DNA of 64,000 bases from Galbibacter marinus (GTDB taxonomy: Bacteria; Bacteroidota; Bacteroidia; Flavobacteriales; Flavobacteriaceae): the NCBI RefSeq assembly GCF_000300875.1, contig NZ_AMSG01000004.1:124001-188000 (forward strand), in the 5' to 3' direction. Below are positions 1 to 11,138 of the stretch, one piece after another. Numbering within the stretch: position 1 is the stretch's first letter; every line of letters begins with the position of its first letter. The notes beneath the pieces are model-generated. The model made no database searches, was not told the origin of the DNA, and worked only from the letters and a program-made list of their open reading frames with translations. The position numbers were made by a program, and so were the translations under genes.

Positions 1-2049
1 GACTTCAATACCATTGATAGCAGTTTTATCAATAAGAAGATATTTAAGGGTATGGAGTTTATTTTTGACCAAGTAGATACCTCCAGTATTACTGGAAAGA
101 CTTACCTGCCCATTTTTATCAACGAATCCTACTCAGAGGTTTACGGAGATAACAACTTAAACACAAATATTGAAAAATTACTCGGAAATAAAAATTCCGG
201 TTTTAGTAACAACCAGAGTATTGTCATGTACGTGAAGGATCTCTATGCAGACTATAATATCTATGACAATTATATAAGGCTATTTAATAAAAGTTTTGTC
301 AGTCCGCTTTCTCGTACCGGTGTGGATGTATATAATTATGTCTTATCAGATAGCGCCTATATTGGTGACAAATGGTGTTACAATATTATCTATTACCCAA
401 GAAGGTCAAACGAATTGACTTTTAAAGGTAATTTCTGGGTGAATGACACCACCTTTGCCGTTAAAAAAATTAATATGCAAGCCTCCAAGAGCGCCAACTT
501 AAACTGGGTTAAGGAGTTGTATATAGAACAGGAATTTGACGTGCTAAACGATACAGTATTCTTATTAAAACGAGATTATTTGTTAAGTGATTTTAGTCTT
601 CGCCAAAAAGAAGAATCTAAGGGTGTTTACGGAAAACGAACCACTATTTATGATCATTATGAGTTTGATGATGAGAAGCCAAAAAGCTTTTACATCAAAC
701 GTGTTGATCCTTATAACGAATTAGTATACAATAGGGATAGTGTTTTTTGGGAACAGAATCGAATGGAGGCGCTAAACAATGATGAGAAGGGAGTGTATAA
801 GATGTTGGATACTTTAAAAACTGTTCCAAAATTCAAGCGACTCTATGATCTTGCTACTATTTTGGTCTCAGGTTATGTGGAGTTGAGTGATTTTAATCTT
901 GACTATGGGCCAATCTACTCTACCTTTGGTTTTAATGATGCTGAAGGGGTGAGACTCCGAGCCGGGGGAAGAACTTATTTTGGGCCAAATGATTCGTGGC
1001 GTCTAGAAGGATATACAGCATATGGTTTTAAGGATAAAAAATTCAAATACGGATTCTCCGCCAAATGGTTGTTAGATCGTAAAAACCGATTGATTGTTTC
1101 TGCAGGGACCCGTAGAGATATTGAACAATTAGGAGTTAGTTTAACTGCCACCAACGATGTTCTTGGACGAAGCTTTGCTTCCTCAGCCATTTTTACCTCT
1201 GGAAACAATTATACCTTAACGGATATTAATCTGACAACCTTTAGTTTGGGTTATGAGCCTCTTAAAAATCTAACCTTAAGAACCGAACTAACCTATAGAA
1301 CACTGAAATCCGCTTTGCCAGATCAATTTAATTTAGATTATGTTGATATGGACGAGCCCACAGGAGTTGCAAGTCAAGTTAAACAATTTGATATTAAAGC
1401 TGAGATCGAATACACCCCAGGTAAAAAGACCATTGGCTATGGGGTAGATAGAGGAGTGGTAAGTAATGACTATGCGCGTATACATCTTTTATATACTGCA
1501 GGATTTGAAGGATTCTTGGAAAGTGACTTTGATTATCGAAGGCTTCAATTTTACTATCGTCAACCCTTTCATTTAGGAGGTTTGGGACGAAGTATTACCA
1601 CCATTGAAGCAGGGAAGACATTTAGCGAAGTACCACTTAGTCTTCTGAGTCCAATTCCTGGGAACCAGACTTATTTTTCGATTTATAATACATTTCCGAA
1701 TCTTAACTTCTACGAATTTGTTACCGACACTTATGTCTCTGGACAGCTTGAACACAACTTTAATGGTAAGATATTTTCAAGGATTCCTCTGCTCAAGAAA
1801 TTGAATCTTAGAGAAATTGTTGGTATTCGTGGAGTTTGGGGAGATATATCGGATGAGAATATCGCACTTAATGCCCCTTCTGGAAATTTATTGATTGCAC
1901 CTTCAGACCAGGTGTATTATGAATATTCTTTTGGAATTGGGAACATATTTAAACTCCTGCGAATCGACTTTAACTTTCGGGGGAATTATCTTGATCTACC
2001 TGAGGCTCGAAACTTTTCGGTTACAGGGAATTTGCAATTTTCTTTTTAA
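1..2049 (+). CDS. DUF5686-family outer-membrane-like protein, 5' truncated by window edge
   Basis: Frame 1 is open from base 1 (DFNTIDSSFINKKIFKGMEF...); C-terminal half rich in beta-barrel-like strands and ends in F (QFSF*). The ORF-track start at 52 is an internal Met. Confidence 0.7.
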   Translation, partial: DFNTIDSSFINKKIFKGMEFIFDQVDTSSITGKTYLPIFINESYSEVYGDNNLNTNIEKLLGNKNSGFSNNQSIVMYVKDLYADYNIYDNYIRLFNKSFVSPLSRTGVDVYNYVLSDSAYIGDKWCYNIIYYPRRSNELTFKGNFWVNDTTFAVKKINMQASKSANLNWVKELYIEQEFDVLNDTVFLLKRDYLLSDFSLRQKEESKGVYGKRTTIYDHYEFDDEKPKSFYIKRVDPYNELVYNRDSVFWEQNRMEALNNDEKGVYKMLDTLKTVPKFKRLYDLATILVSGYVELSDFNLDYGPIYSTFGFNDAEGVRLRAGGRTYFGPNDSWRLEGYTAYGFKDKKFKYGFSAKWLLDRKNRLIVSAGTRRDIEQLGVSLTATNDVLGRSFASSAIFTSGNNYTLTDINLTTFSLGYEPLKNLTLRTELTYRTLKSALPDQFNLDYVDMDEPTGVASQVKQFDIKAEIEYTPGKKTIGYGVDRGVVSNDYARIHLLYTAGFEGFLESDFDYRRLQFYYRQPFHLGGLGRSITTIEAGKTFSEVPLSLLSPIPGNQTYFSIYNTFPNLNFYEFVTDTYVSGQLEHNFNGKIFSRIPLLKKLNLREIVGIRGVWGDISDENIALNAPSGNLLIAPSDQVYYEYSFGIGNIFKLLRIDFNFRGNYLDLPEARNFSVTGNLQFSF

Positions 2050-2093
2050 GTGTTTTTGCTGTCTTAAATTTGTGACAAATTATGCACTTTACA

Positions 2094-2124
2094 TTGCTAA
2101 TAAAGAAGCTTTTCACTACTTTTG
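2094..2124 (+). promoter_or_regulatory. Bacteroidota-type promoter (TTG N20 TACTTTTG) for ppa
   Basis: TTG at 2094-2096 and TAnnTTTG-type TACTTTTG at 2117-2124, 20-bp spacer, upstream of ATG 2202. Confidence 0.55.
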
Positions 2125-2201
2125 CACCCCGATAAATAAGAGTTATAACGGCTTTTGTCATGACCTAATGAGGGTAGACAAGGCTTTAAATATATAAATA
2201 A

Positions 2202-2729
2202 ATGAGCGCAGATCAGATTTCTTCATTCGATGTACTTATCGAAATCCCTAAGGGAAGTAGAAATAAATATGAGTATGATTTTAAACTAAAGAAAGTCAGA
2301 TACGATCGTATGATTTTCTCTTCTATGATGTATCCAGCTGATTACGGATTTGTTCCAGAAACATTAGCCTTAGACGGAGATGCATTAGATGTGTTGGTTT
2401 TAGTTACCGAACCTACCTTCCCTGGATGTGTGATGGAGGTGAAGCCTATTGGTGTATTCCATATGGAAGATGAAAAGGGTCCAGATGAAAAGATCATTTG
2501 TGTGCCTGTTTCTGATCCAGTATGGAACCGTGTGGGTGACTTATCTGAACTCAATCCTCATTTAATTAAAGAAATTGAACACTTTTTCCAAGTTTACAAA
2601 GACTTAGAAAAGAAAAAAGTATCTATTGGAGGCTGGGGTGACCACCAAGAAGCGAAGGAAATTGTCGCTTTATGTGTTAACCGATTCCAAGATAGCGATG
2701 TGCCTCGTGATGAAGTTTGCATCGATTAA
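2202..2729 (+). CDS. ppa: Soluble inorganic pyrophosphatase (family I)
   Basis: 175 aa; EIPKGSRNKYEYD, PADYGFVPETLALDGDALDVLVL motifs. Confidence 0.95.
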   Translation: MSADQISSFDVLIEIPKGSRNKYEYDFKLKKVRYDRMIFSSMMYPADYGFVPETLALDGDALDVLVLVTEPTFPGCVMEVKPIGVFHMEDEKGPDEKIICVPVSDPVWNRVGDLSELNPHLIKEIEHFFQVYKDLEKKKVSIGGWGDHQEAKEIVALCVNRFQDSDVPRDEVCID

Positions 2730-2838
2730 GGATTAAAAACGATCATAATATTTTAAACAGTAACTCAAAAGGTTGCTGTTTTTTATTTCTATTGGTTTTA
2801 GTACATTTAACAATAATTGTATTAACTAACATATATTT

Positions 2839-5199
2839 ATGGAAACCAATATTATTTATCTGCCTATTATCATGGCCATTATCGGCCTTATATTTATGGT
2901 CGTTAAAGCTGGATGGGTTAAAAAACAACCAGCTGGAAGCGATAAAATGCAATCAATCTCAAAGAGTATAAAGGAAGGAGCGCTCGCTTTTCTTAATGCA
3001 GAGTATCGATTGCTGTTTATTTTTGTAATTATTGCCTCGGTAGCTTTATTTGGGATATCAGTACTTGTCCCTACAACTAGTTGGATGATTGTACCTGCCT
3101 TTATCTTTGGTGCTTTTTTTTCTGCTTTGGCTGGAAATATCGGGATGCGCATTGCCACAGAGGCCAATGCTAGAACCTCGGAAGCGGCCAAAACTAGTCT
3201 CCCTCAAGCTTTAAAAGTATCCTTTTCAGGAGGAACGGTAATGGGACTGGGTGTTGCAGGTCTTGCTGTACTAGGACTCAGTTTATGGTTCTTATTTTTC
3301 ATTGGACAATTTGTTGGCTCAAGTGCAGATTTCTACAGCGATATGACCATTGTTCTAGAGGCTCTGGCCGGATTTTCTTTAGGAGCTGAATCTATAGCAT
3401 TGTTTGCTAGAGTAGGTGGAGGGATCTACACCAAGGCAGCAGATGTGGGTGCGGATTTAGTAGGAAAAGTAGAAGCTGGAATTCCTGAAGATGACCCACG
3501 AAACCCCGCGACCATTGCTGATAATGTTGGTGATAATGTTGGAGACGTGGCAGGTATGGGAGCTGATTTATTTGGCTCTTATGTGGCTACAGTGCTCGCG
3601 GCCATGGTACTTGGGAATTATATCATCAGAGATATGAGTGTTGACACTCCATTTGTGGATGCCTTTAATAATATGGGACCTATTTTACTTCCTCTGGTGA
3701 TTGCTGGAGTAGGTATATTGGCCTCCATTATAGGAACCTTTCTTGTGCGTATATCTAGTAATGATGCCCGAGAAGCGCAGGTTCAAAGAGCTTTGGATAC
3801 AGGAAATTGGGTGGCTATTGGACTTACCTTACTCTCTAGTTATTTTTTGATTCAGTATATGCTTCCAGAGATGATGTATATGAATTTATTTGGTAGGAGT
3901 GAAGCTGTTGCTGTTCCCTCTATCAACGTGTTTTGGGCGGCTTGTATTGGACTCGCTGTTGGTGCATTAATTTCGTATGTAACTGCTTATTATACAAGTT
4001 TAGGTAAAAAACCAGTGATGGATATTGTACAGAACAGTTCTACGGGAGCTGCTACTAATATTATTGCTGGATTGGCTGTTGGTATGAAATCAACCTTTTG
4101 GTCGGTATTGTTATTTGCCGTGGCTATTTATGGATCTTATGAATTGGCTGGATTCTACGGTGTTGCGTTGGCTGCATCTGCAATGATGGCAACCACCGCT
4201 ATGCAGTTAGCAATCGATGCCTTTGGGCCTATTGCAGATAATGCAGGAGGTGTGGCTGAGATGAGTGAATTGGAGCCTCAGGTTCGTGAGCGTACAGATA
4301 TTTTGGATTCTGTGGGTAATACCACTGCTGCTGTAGGTAAAGGATTTGCGATAGCCTCTGCTGCATTAACTGCTTTGGCCTTGTTTGCAGCCTATGTGAC
4401 CTTTACTGGTATCGATGGGATTAATATTTTTAAAGCCGATGTGTTAGCGACGCTTTTTGTGGGTGCTATGATCCCAGTAGTGTTCTCCGCCTTAGCTATG
4501 AAGTCTGTCGGTAAAGCAGCTATGGAAATGGTTCAGGAGGTGCGCAGACAGTTTAGAGAAATTCCAGGTATATTAGAAGGTACGGGAACCCCAGAGTATG
4601 GAAAATGCGTGGAAATATCCACCAAAGCAGCTTTAAAAGAAATGCTTCTACCTGGCTTGTTAACTATAATTACCCCCATAATCATCGGATTGCTTTTAGG
4701 GGCTGAACCACTCGGTGGCTATATGGCTGGAGTTTGTGTATCAGGAGTTATGTGGGCGATATTTCAGAACAATGCTGGTGGTGCATGGGATAATGCAAAA
4801 AAATCCTTTGAAGCTGGAGTGGAAATCGATGGGGAAATGACCTATAAAGGTTCTCCTGCACATAAGGCAGCCGTTACAGGTGATACCGTTGGGGATCCAT
4901 TTAAGGATACCTCTGGGCCTTCTATGAATATTTTGATCAAACTCACCTGTTTAGTAGGACTGGTAATTGCTCCTATTCTTGGCGGACACCACAATGATTC
5001 TGCTGAGGTGGTGGATCATAATCAACAACAAAAAGTTATTAGTGTGACTCTTGCCTCAGAAAAAGATGGTCAAACCACAGCTACAATTAAAACCCTAGAA
5101 GTTCAAAGTGGTAAAGAAATCGCAAGTGAATCTATCATAGGTGGAACATCTGAAGAAATACAACAAACGATAGAGAAAGTAAAAGGGACTATCGAATAA
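2839..5199 (+). CDS. hppA: Membrane-bound ion-translocating pyrophosphatase
   Basis: 786 aa polytopic; [53 protein letters not shown] motif (Ala, as in K+-dependent type); [22 protein letters not shown]. Confidence 0.95.
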   Translation: METNIIYLPIIMAIIGLIFMVVKAGWVKKQPAGSDKMQSISKSIKEGALAFLNAEYRLLFIFVIIASVALFGISVLVPTTSWMIVPAFIFGAFFSALAGNIGMRIATEANARTSEAAKTSLPQALKVSFSGGTVMGLGVAGLAVLGLSLWFLFFIGQFVGSSADFYSDMTIVLEALAGFSLGAESIALFARVGGGIYTKAADVGADLVGKVEAGIPEDDPRNPATIADNVGDNVGDVAGMGADLFGSYVATVLAAMVLGNYIIRDMSVDTPFVDAFNNMGPILLPLVIAGVGILASIIGTFLVRISSNDAREAQVQRALDTGNWVAIGLTLLSSYFLIQYMLPEMMYMNLFGRSEAVAVPSINVFWAACIGLAVGALISYVTAYYTSLGKKPVMDIVQNSSTGAATNIIAGLAVGMKSTFWSVLLFAVAIYGSYELAGFYGVALAASAMMATTAMQLAIDAFGPIADNAGGVAEMSELEPQVRERTDILDSVGNTTAAVGKGFAIASAALTALALFAAYVTFTGIDGINIFKADVLATLFVGAMIPVVFSALAMKSVGKAAMEMVQEVRRQFREIPGILEGTGTPEYGKCVEISTKAALKEMLLPGLLTIITPIIIGLLLGAEPLGGYMAGVCVSGVMWAIFQNNAGGAWDNAKKSFEAGVEIDGEMTYKGSPAHKAAVTGDTVGDPFKDTSGPSMNILIKLTCLVGLVIAPILGGHHNDSAEVVDHNQQQKVISVTLASEKDGQTTATIKTLEVQSGKEIASESIIGGTSEEIQQTIEKVKGTIE

Positions 5200-5261
5200 T
5201 TTCAGTCAAAGACCTTTTGGAGAAATCCCAAAAATAATTAAAGTCAATTGACTCCAAATAA

Positions 5262-5293
5262 AAAGCCTCTCGATATAAAAACGAGAGGCTTTT
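5262..5293 (+). terminator. Rho-independent terminator after hppA
   Basis: AAAGCCTCTCG-atataaaa-CGAGAGGCTTTT hairpin with T run. Confidence 0.85.
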
Positions 5294-5490
5294 TCCCTAA
5301 ACTAATACCTACTACTATGTAATGATTACTTTATATACGCTGCAATTTTAGATTTGGATTTCGAAAAAGTAATTATTTTCAATTTATTTTTTGTTTTATT
5401 TTAATATACTCTATAACTGTCTGATAGTAAATATCTTGTGGATCGATAAAAAATTAAACTTTTTTTTGATTTTAAATGATTCTCGCTCCT

Positions 5491-7023
5491 TTAACGTGGC
5501 ATAACTTTATAAGTTGGGTCTTCAATGATATTGACATCAATGACTGATTCGGCATTTTTAATTAACCGTCGGCAATCTGAGCTTAAGTGACGCAAATGAA
5601 TGGTCTTTCCTTCTTTTTTATATTTCTCTGTAAGTTTATTTAGCGCATCAATGGCTGACATATCCACGACCTTACTTTCTTTAAAATCTATTACGACTTC
5701 TTCTGGGTCATTAAGCACATCAAATTTATCCATAAACACTGTGGTGGATCCAAAAAATAGTGGCCCGAAAATCTCATAATGCTTTACGCCTTGATCATCG
5801 ATGTGTTTTCTTGCTCTAATGCGTTTGGCGCTTTCCCAAGCAAAGACTAGCGCAGAAAGCACTACACCAATTAAAACAGCTAATGCTAGATTGTGTAATA
5901 CAACAGTAATTACAGCCACTAACATTCCGATTAATATATCATGTCGAGGCATTTTGTTTATAATTCTAAAACTCGCCCATTCGAAGGTTCCTATGGCTAC
6001 CATCATCATCACTCCTACAAGTGCAGCCATGGGGATTTGCTCTATGACTGGACCTCCAATTAGGATGATAAATAAAATAGTCAAAGCTCCTATAATAGCA
6101 GAAATCCTTGTTCTTGCGCCTGCTCCTACATTGACCAGTGTTTGCGCTACCATGGCACATCCACCCATACCTGAGAAAAAGCCATTGGTGATATTGGCTA
6201 AGCCTTGGGCAGTAGCTTCTCGGTTAGATGAGCCCTTGGTGTTGGTGATTTCATCTACCATATTAAGGGTAAGGAGTGTTTCTATTAAACCCACTCCAGC
6301 CATTACTAGGGCATAGGGGAAAATTACCTTTAGCGTTTCGAGGCTAAAGGGTACCTGTGGTATATTAAACGGAGGGAACGTACCTTGTACTGAAGCAATA
6401 TCGATTACTCTTTTAGTGTCAATATTCAAAAAGTAAACTAGTGCGAAAACAACCAAAATCGCTACCAATGAAGCGGGTATTGTTTTTGTGAATTTTGGAA
6501 GTACCAGAACAATGGCGATGGTTAGCAAAGTCAGACCTATCATGATGAACAATTCGTTTCCTTGCATCCAATGTTCTATCCCGTTTTCTTTGAATTTAAA
6601 CTGAGCCACCTGGGACATAAATATAATTACTGCTAAACCATTTAAAAATCCGTACATGACTGGTTGAGGGATGAGTCTTACAAATTTCCCCAATTTAAAA
6701 AGTCCTACAAGCATTTGAAATATTCCAGCTAAAATAACTGCAGCAAATAAATATTCAACCCCGTGAGAGGCTGCTAAGGCCATTAATACCACAACAGTGG
6801 CGCCAGCTCCACCAGATACCATAGCGGGTCTTCCTCCAAAGATCGCGGTTACAAGCCCCATTAAAAAGGCAGCATAAAGACCAGTTAGTGGTGAGAGCCC
6901 TGCTAAAATAGCGAAGGACAAAGATTCTGGGATCATGGTCATGGCAACCGTTAACCCAGCCAATAATTCGTTTTTAAAATTCACTTTTTGATTAAGGTCA
7001 AAAAAGTGTAGAACTTTTTGCAT
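5491..7023 (-). CDS. SulP/SLC26-family anion transporter with C-terminal STAS domain
   Basis: 510 aa; AGLTVAMTMIPESLSFAILAGLSPLTGLYAAF; C-terminal VVIDFKESKVVDMSAIDALNKL STAS-like. Confidence 0.9.
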   Translation of the reverse strand: MQKVLHFFDLNQKVNFKNELLAGLTVAMTMIPESLSFAILAGLSPLTGLYAAFLMGLVTAIFGGRPAMVSGGAGATVVVLMALAASHGVEYLFAAVILAGIFQMLVGLFKLGKFVRLIPQPVMYGFLNGLAVIIFMSQVAQFKFKENGIEHWMQGNELFIMIGLTLLTIAIVLVLPKFTKTIPASLVAILVVFALVYFLNIDTKRVIDIASVQGTFPPFNIPQVPFSLETLKVIFPYALVMAGVGLIETLLTLNMVDEITNTKGSSNREATAQGLANITNGFFSGMGGCAMVAQTLVNVGAGARTRISAIIGALTILFIILIGGPVIEQIPMAALVGVMMMVAIGTFEWASFRIINKMPRHDILIGMLVAVITVVLHNLALAVLIGVVLSALVFAWESAKRIRARKHIDDQGVKHYEIFGPLFFGSTTVFMDKFDVLNDPEEVVIDFKESKVVDMSAIDALNKLTEKYKKEGKTIHLRHLSSDCRRLIKNAESVIDVNIIEDPTYKVMPR

Positions 7024-7349
7024 TTTTTGTTAAAATTTAAGGCGCAAAAGTAGCGTTTTATACTTAGAACTCCTTGAGTAAAGGATATAATTCCAAGTAA
7101 TACATGGTCTTTTTGTTACGATAAAGCTTGGGATTTTAGGTTATTAATTGCTCCTGATGAGGTTGTGATTTGAGAAGCGTAATTTAAGTAAGTGCTTTCT
7201 TAGTGTAAAATGTAAGAATTATGATTATTTTTCGTTTCTGTAAAGATGTTGTGCCAAAGGATTTATTTAACCCTTGGTATATTAAAACCCAAAACGATAC
7301 ACTTCTAAAACTAAACAATTGGAATTAGTAGAATTAAATTAAATAACAA

Positions 7350-8150
7350 ATGACCATGAAAATTATTAAAGCTATTCCCTTATGCATGTTATTGCTTTTT
7401 ATTGCCGCCTGTTCTAGCAGCGATGATTCTCAGCCAATTGCTGAAACTTCGGATATAAAAGCCAATGTTTATCCTATTGGAGTTGGATTAGAGCGAAAAA
7501 GTGAAACCAAAATTTTCCTTAGTGAACTTCCTTATGAATCTTACCAGAGTTTTCAGCCGCTCACCTCAGTTGAAGTGCCAGAGGATATCACTGTAGTGGA
7601 TCCAGTTACCATAGATGTGGCAGAATACAAGGGAAAAACACTTTACTTTGTCGCCTTGAGAAAATATCTGTTCTCGGATGATTATTACAGTGTTACTTCG
7701 ACAACTTCAGGGCCGTTGTCAGATTACAGCGCAACTATACAGGAGGTGGATTCAGTGTATGAAGTGTCTCTAGTGTTAAGTGAGCCTTCCTCGACTGATT
7801 ACTGGGATACTTCTAAGTTGACCTTAACTGTTGAGCGTGGTGGAGCAGTTGTTCCTAATATGGAAGTGTACTGGTTTGGAGAAAGTTCTCTGTGGACACA
7901 GGAGCTCAAAGAAAATATTGAAACTCGTTATATGGTCGATGGAAGTGTCGCCTACTCTTCAATGACTCAAACCAATGCTGATGGATCCCTGGTTATTAAT
8001 GTTCCTGTAAATGAAGCAGGAGAAGTTCAACAGGGGGGAACAACTAGAAATTATAATAGTCACGTTTTTTTCGTTATTGACAACAATGTTGTTCAGCCTA
8101 CAACTGTTGATATCACCGGACTTGAAGTAGAGCATACCTTAAGTTACTAA
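7350..8150 (+). CDS. Hypothetical lipoprotein
   Basis: 266 aa; lipobox LLLFIAACSSSDD; no family recognised. Internal ATG at 7356 is an alternative start. Confidence 0.75.
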   Translation: MTMKIIKAIPLCMLLLFIAACSSSDDSQPIAETSDIKANVYPIGVGLERKSETKIFLSELPYESYQSFQPLTSVEVPEDITVVDPVTIDVAEYKGKTLYFVALRKYLFSDDYYSVTSTTSGPLSDYSATIQEVDSVYEVSLVLSEPSSTDYWDTSKLTLTVERGGAVVPNMEVYWFGESSLWTQELKENIETRYMVDGSVAYSSMTQTNADGSLVINVPVNEAGEVQQGGTTRNYNSHVFFVIDNNVVQPTTVDITGLEVEHTLSY

Positions 8151-8211
8151 ATCATATGGTTTCTTAAGATGCAGCGGGGTCTTATCCCTTTGTATTAGAT
8201 GAAAAAAAATA

Positions 8212-8238
8212 GCCCTTTCTTGACGGAAAGGGCATTTT
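8212..8238 (+). terminator. Rho-independent terminator after hypothetical lipoprotein
   Basis: GCCCTTTC-ttgacg-GAAAGGGC followed by ATTTT. Confidence 0.75.
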
Positions 8239-8423
8239 GAATATATATAGACGCTTGGAGCGGTATGTTTTAATTATATACGCCCCAGTCGTCTATTTTG
8301 GATGACTTGTTTGTGTTAAAAAAATACAAATTTTTAACAACGGTTTACCTTTCGAGCCTAGTTTAATCTAGAAGATTTTGCTTGCTCTTTTGGGATTAAT
8401 GTTTAAAAAGCCACGGCTTAGTA

Positions 8424-9053
8424 TTAATATAATTCAAGCGCTTTGGCTTGTTGAAGCATATCAACCATGTTGTCCACATTGAGCTTTTTCATAAGTCTAG
8501 CCTTATAGGTGCTGACTGTTTTTTCATTGAGCCCTAATTCTTCTGCTACTTGTTTATTCCTGCGTCCTCGAGCAAGAAGTTTTAGCACTTCGATCTCTCT
8601 AGAAGATAATTTTCTGAAAAATTTCCTAGGTTTATTAGAACTCTCATCAAAAGCAATTCGTTGTGCGAGTTCATTGGTAATGAACATGCCGCCTTGTGCT
8701 ACTTTTAAAATAGCTGTAGTGATGGTGTCTAAACTAGCTGTTTTTGAAATATAACCAGATGCACCTGCTTTTATGGTGCTCAAAGCATACACCTCTTCAG
8801 GTTGAGAACTGAAAATTACAATTTTAATATCAGGAAAATCTCTTTTAATCCTTCGTAGAGCGGTTATACCATTAACCTCTGGTATATCCATTTCAAGAAT
8901 AATGACATCAGGTTGTCTACCAACTAAAAATCCAAATAATTCTGAGGTGGTACTCACATTTCCAATAATCTCAATTACTTCACTATCTTGAAGTACATTT
9001 TTAAGGCCTATCCTAACTATAGGATGGTTATCAGCCACTAGAACTTTAATCAT
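8424..9053 (-). CDS. NarL/LuxR-family response regulator
   Basis: 209 aa; receiver domain (IKVLVADNHPIVRIGLKNVL) and LuxR HTH (LSSREIEVLKLLARGRRNKQVAEELGLNEKTVSTYKARLMKKL). Confidence 0.92.
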   Translation of the reverse strand: MIKVLVADNHPIVRIGLKNVLQDSEVIEIIGNVSTTSELFGFLVGRQPDVIILEMDIPEVNGITALRRIKRDFPDIKIVIFSSQPEEVYALSTIKAGASGYISKTASLDTITTAILKVAQGGMFITNELAQRIAFDESSNKPRKFFRKLSSREIEVLKLLARGRRNKQVAEELGLNEKTVSTYKARLMKKLNVDNMVDMLQQAKALELY

Positions 9054-9219
9054 ACATTTGACCGTTTTAAAGTTAAGTTTCGATAAGCCATGTTAAGAGG
9101 GTGTATAGAACATCTTCTTTACGGCTTGGGGGGTTTTGTCGCAATAGTAATGGCTAAAGGTAATGAATTTAAATTTTTCAACAAAAAACTACCGTAATTA
9201 CATGGGAAAATAGATGGTT

Positions 9220-10008
9220 TTACCTTAATTCACTAGGTATTACGCATACTGGTATGGAAGTCATTTTATGTTGATTTACCCGGTTTAATTTGGTGTATAT
9301 TTCAAAAACCTCGCGTTTTCGACCTGTGAACTCTGTAGAAATTTTTCCTTGTTCGCTCATGCTCATAGCCCATTCTAATTCTGGATAGCTAGCTCCAATT
9401 TGATCTTCATCATTTCGTTGATCCCCCCATAAACCATCTGTTGGTGCTGCATTTTGTATTTGTTGGTTTATTCCCATGCCTTTGGCCAAGGCATAGACTT
9501 CGGATTTAACTAAATCAGCTATTGGGCTTATGTCTACACCACCATCTCCATATTTGGTGTAGAATCCGACCCCAAAATCCTCAACTTTGTTTCCTGTTCC
9601 TGCCACCAAATAGTTCTTTAGTCCTGCAAAGTAATAAAGTGTTGTCATGCGTAGTCGTGCTCTGGTGTTAGCTAGAGCCATCATGCGGTCATTTTCATTA
9701 TCAACCCTTGGTACGGCTTCTACTAATTGATCAAAAACAGGGGTAAGGTCTGTGGTTAAACTGGAAACATTGGAATAGTTTTCTTTAAGCCATGCAATGT
9801 GATTTTGGGCCAGGGTCACTTGATTTGGGTTCTGATGAATGGGCATTTCAACACATAGGAGCTTTAATCCAGTTTTTGCACATAGAGTAGAGGTGACCGC
9901 CGAGTCAATTCCTCCAGATATGCCTATAACAAATCCACCTATTTTGGCGTTTTCTGCATAGGTTTTTAGCCAATCGACAATATGGTTGATAACAGCTTCT
10001 GTTTGCAT
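9220..10008 (-). CDS. nadE: NH3-dependent NAD+ synthetase
   Basis: 262 aa; GISGGIDSAVTSTLCAK P-loop, GTGNKVEDFGVGFYTKYGDGGVDISPIADL. Confidence 0.94.
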   Translation of the reverse strand: MQTEAVINHIVDWLKTYAENAKIGGFVIGISGGIDSAVTSTLCAKTGLKLLCVEMPIHQNPNQVTLAQNHIAWLKENYSNVSSLTTDLTPVFDQLVEAVPRVDNENDRMMALANTRARLRMTTLYYFAGLKNYLVAGTGNKVEDFGVGFYTKYGDGGVDISPIADLVKSEVYALAKGMGINQQIQNAAPTDGLWGDQRNDEDQIGASYPELEWAMSMSEQGKISTEFTGRKREVFEIYTKLNRVNQHKMTSIPVCVIPSELR

Positions 10009-10127
10009 GGTCTTTTATGAGTCTATTATAAGTTAATATTTTAAATTTGCCACTTTGGTTATTTTAAATATGTGGGTTTACAGTATGTTCATATATTTAA
10101 AGTCTAAAGTACTAAATACAAAAGTAG

Positions 10128-11138
10128 ATGTATCTTAAATTATTGAAAAACAAATTGCCTAAAGTTTTGAAAATACTGCCTATGTGTAAATTTTTTGGGC
10201 TATTTATTGCGATCCTTATAATGAGTTGCTCCTCGGATAGTAAATTGGAGGCGGAAATAGCTGAGGTCGATGTTAAAGTGCGCATTGATCGTTTTGATGA
10301 AAAGTTTGCTAATGGTTCTGCGCAAGATTTACCAGATTTAAAAAAGAATTATCCGTATTTGTTTCCAACCCAATTTTCTGATAGTGTTTGGATCGATAGA
10401 ATGCAGGATAGCTTGCATCAGGTGATGGCTAAAGAAATTAATCAAAAGTTCAGCGATTTTAAGCATGATACCATTGCGATACATCAATTGTTTCAGCACG
10501 TTAAATATTATTTTCCTGAATTTACACCTGTAAAAATTATTACCGTTAACTCTGATGTGGATTACAGAAATCGGATCATTTACGCCGACACATTAATGTT
10601 AGTGGGTCTAGATAATTATCTAGGAGCGGATCATGAGTTTTATAAAGGGATACAGCAATTTATAAGAGCGAATTTTGAAAAAGAGCGGGTGGTTATTGAT
10701 ATGGCTAAAGCGATTTCTCGAAGCACCATTAAAGCTACCCCTTCTAGAGACTTCTTAAGTAAAATAGTGTATTATGGTAAGCTCTATTATGTGATGTCTA
10801 ATTTTTTACCAAAGGTTGAGGATTCTCAGATTATCGGTTATTCTCAGGATCAGTGGCAGTGGTCTCTAACTAATGAGGAATATATCTGGAGGTATTTTAT
10901 ATCTAATGAACTGTTGTTTTCAACCGACTCTAAACTAGATGACCGGTTTATTGATCCAGCCCCGTTTTCCAAGTTCTATCTTGAGCTGGATAATGAATCT
11001 CCTGGAAGACTCGGGCAATTTATAGGATGGAGGATCGTTGATGCGTATATGAAAAATAATGAAGTATCTTTGCATGAGCTGCTAGGGGAATCAGCAGCAT
11101 CATTATTTAAAAAATCACAATACAAACCAAAGAAGTAA
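10128..11138 (+). CDS. gldB: Gliding motility lipoprotein GldB
   Basis: 336 aa; lipobox LIMSCSSDS; GldB-like VKVRIDRFDEKF...DLKKNYPYLFP; adjacent to gldC. Confidence 0.85.
   Translation: MYLKLLKNKLPKVLKILPMCKFFGLFIAILIMSCSSDSKLEAEIAEVDVKVRIDRFDEKFANGSAQDLPDLKKNYPYLFPTQFSDSVWIDRMQDSLHQVMAKEINQKFSDFKHDTIAIHQLFQHVKYYFPEFTPVKIITVNSDVDYRNRIIYADTLMLVGLDNYLGADHEFYKGIQQFIRANFEKERVVIDMAKAISRSTIKATPSRDFLSKIVYYGKLYYVMSNFLPKVEDSQIIGYSQDQWQWSLTNEEYIWRYFISNELLFSTDSKLDDRFIDPAPFSKFYLELDNESPGRLGQFIGWRIVDAYMKNNEVSLHELLGESAASLFKKSQYKPKK

Noticed and set aside
1895-2197. 100-aa plus-strand ORF overlapping the 3' end of the DUF5686 gene
   Set aside because: Alternate frame of a clear CDS and of the ppa promoter region; composition not protein-like.
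2717-2971. 84-aa plus-strand ORF between ppa and hppA
   Set aside because: Overlaps both genes out of frame; no recognisable family.
5801-6316. 171-aa ORF antisense to SulP transporter
   Set aside because: Shadow ORF of a well-supported CDS; low-complexity I/T/P/A composition typical of antisense TM genes.
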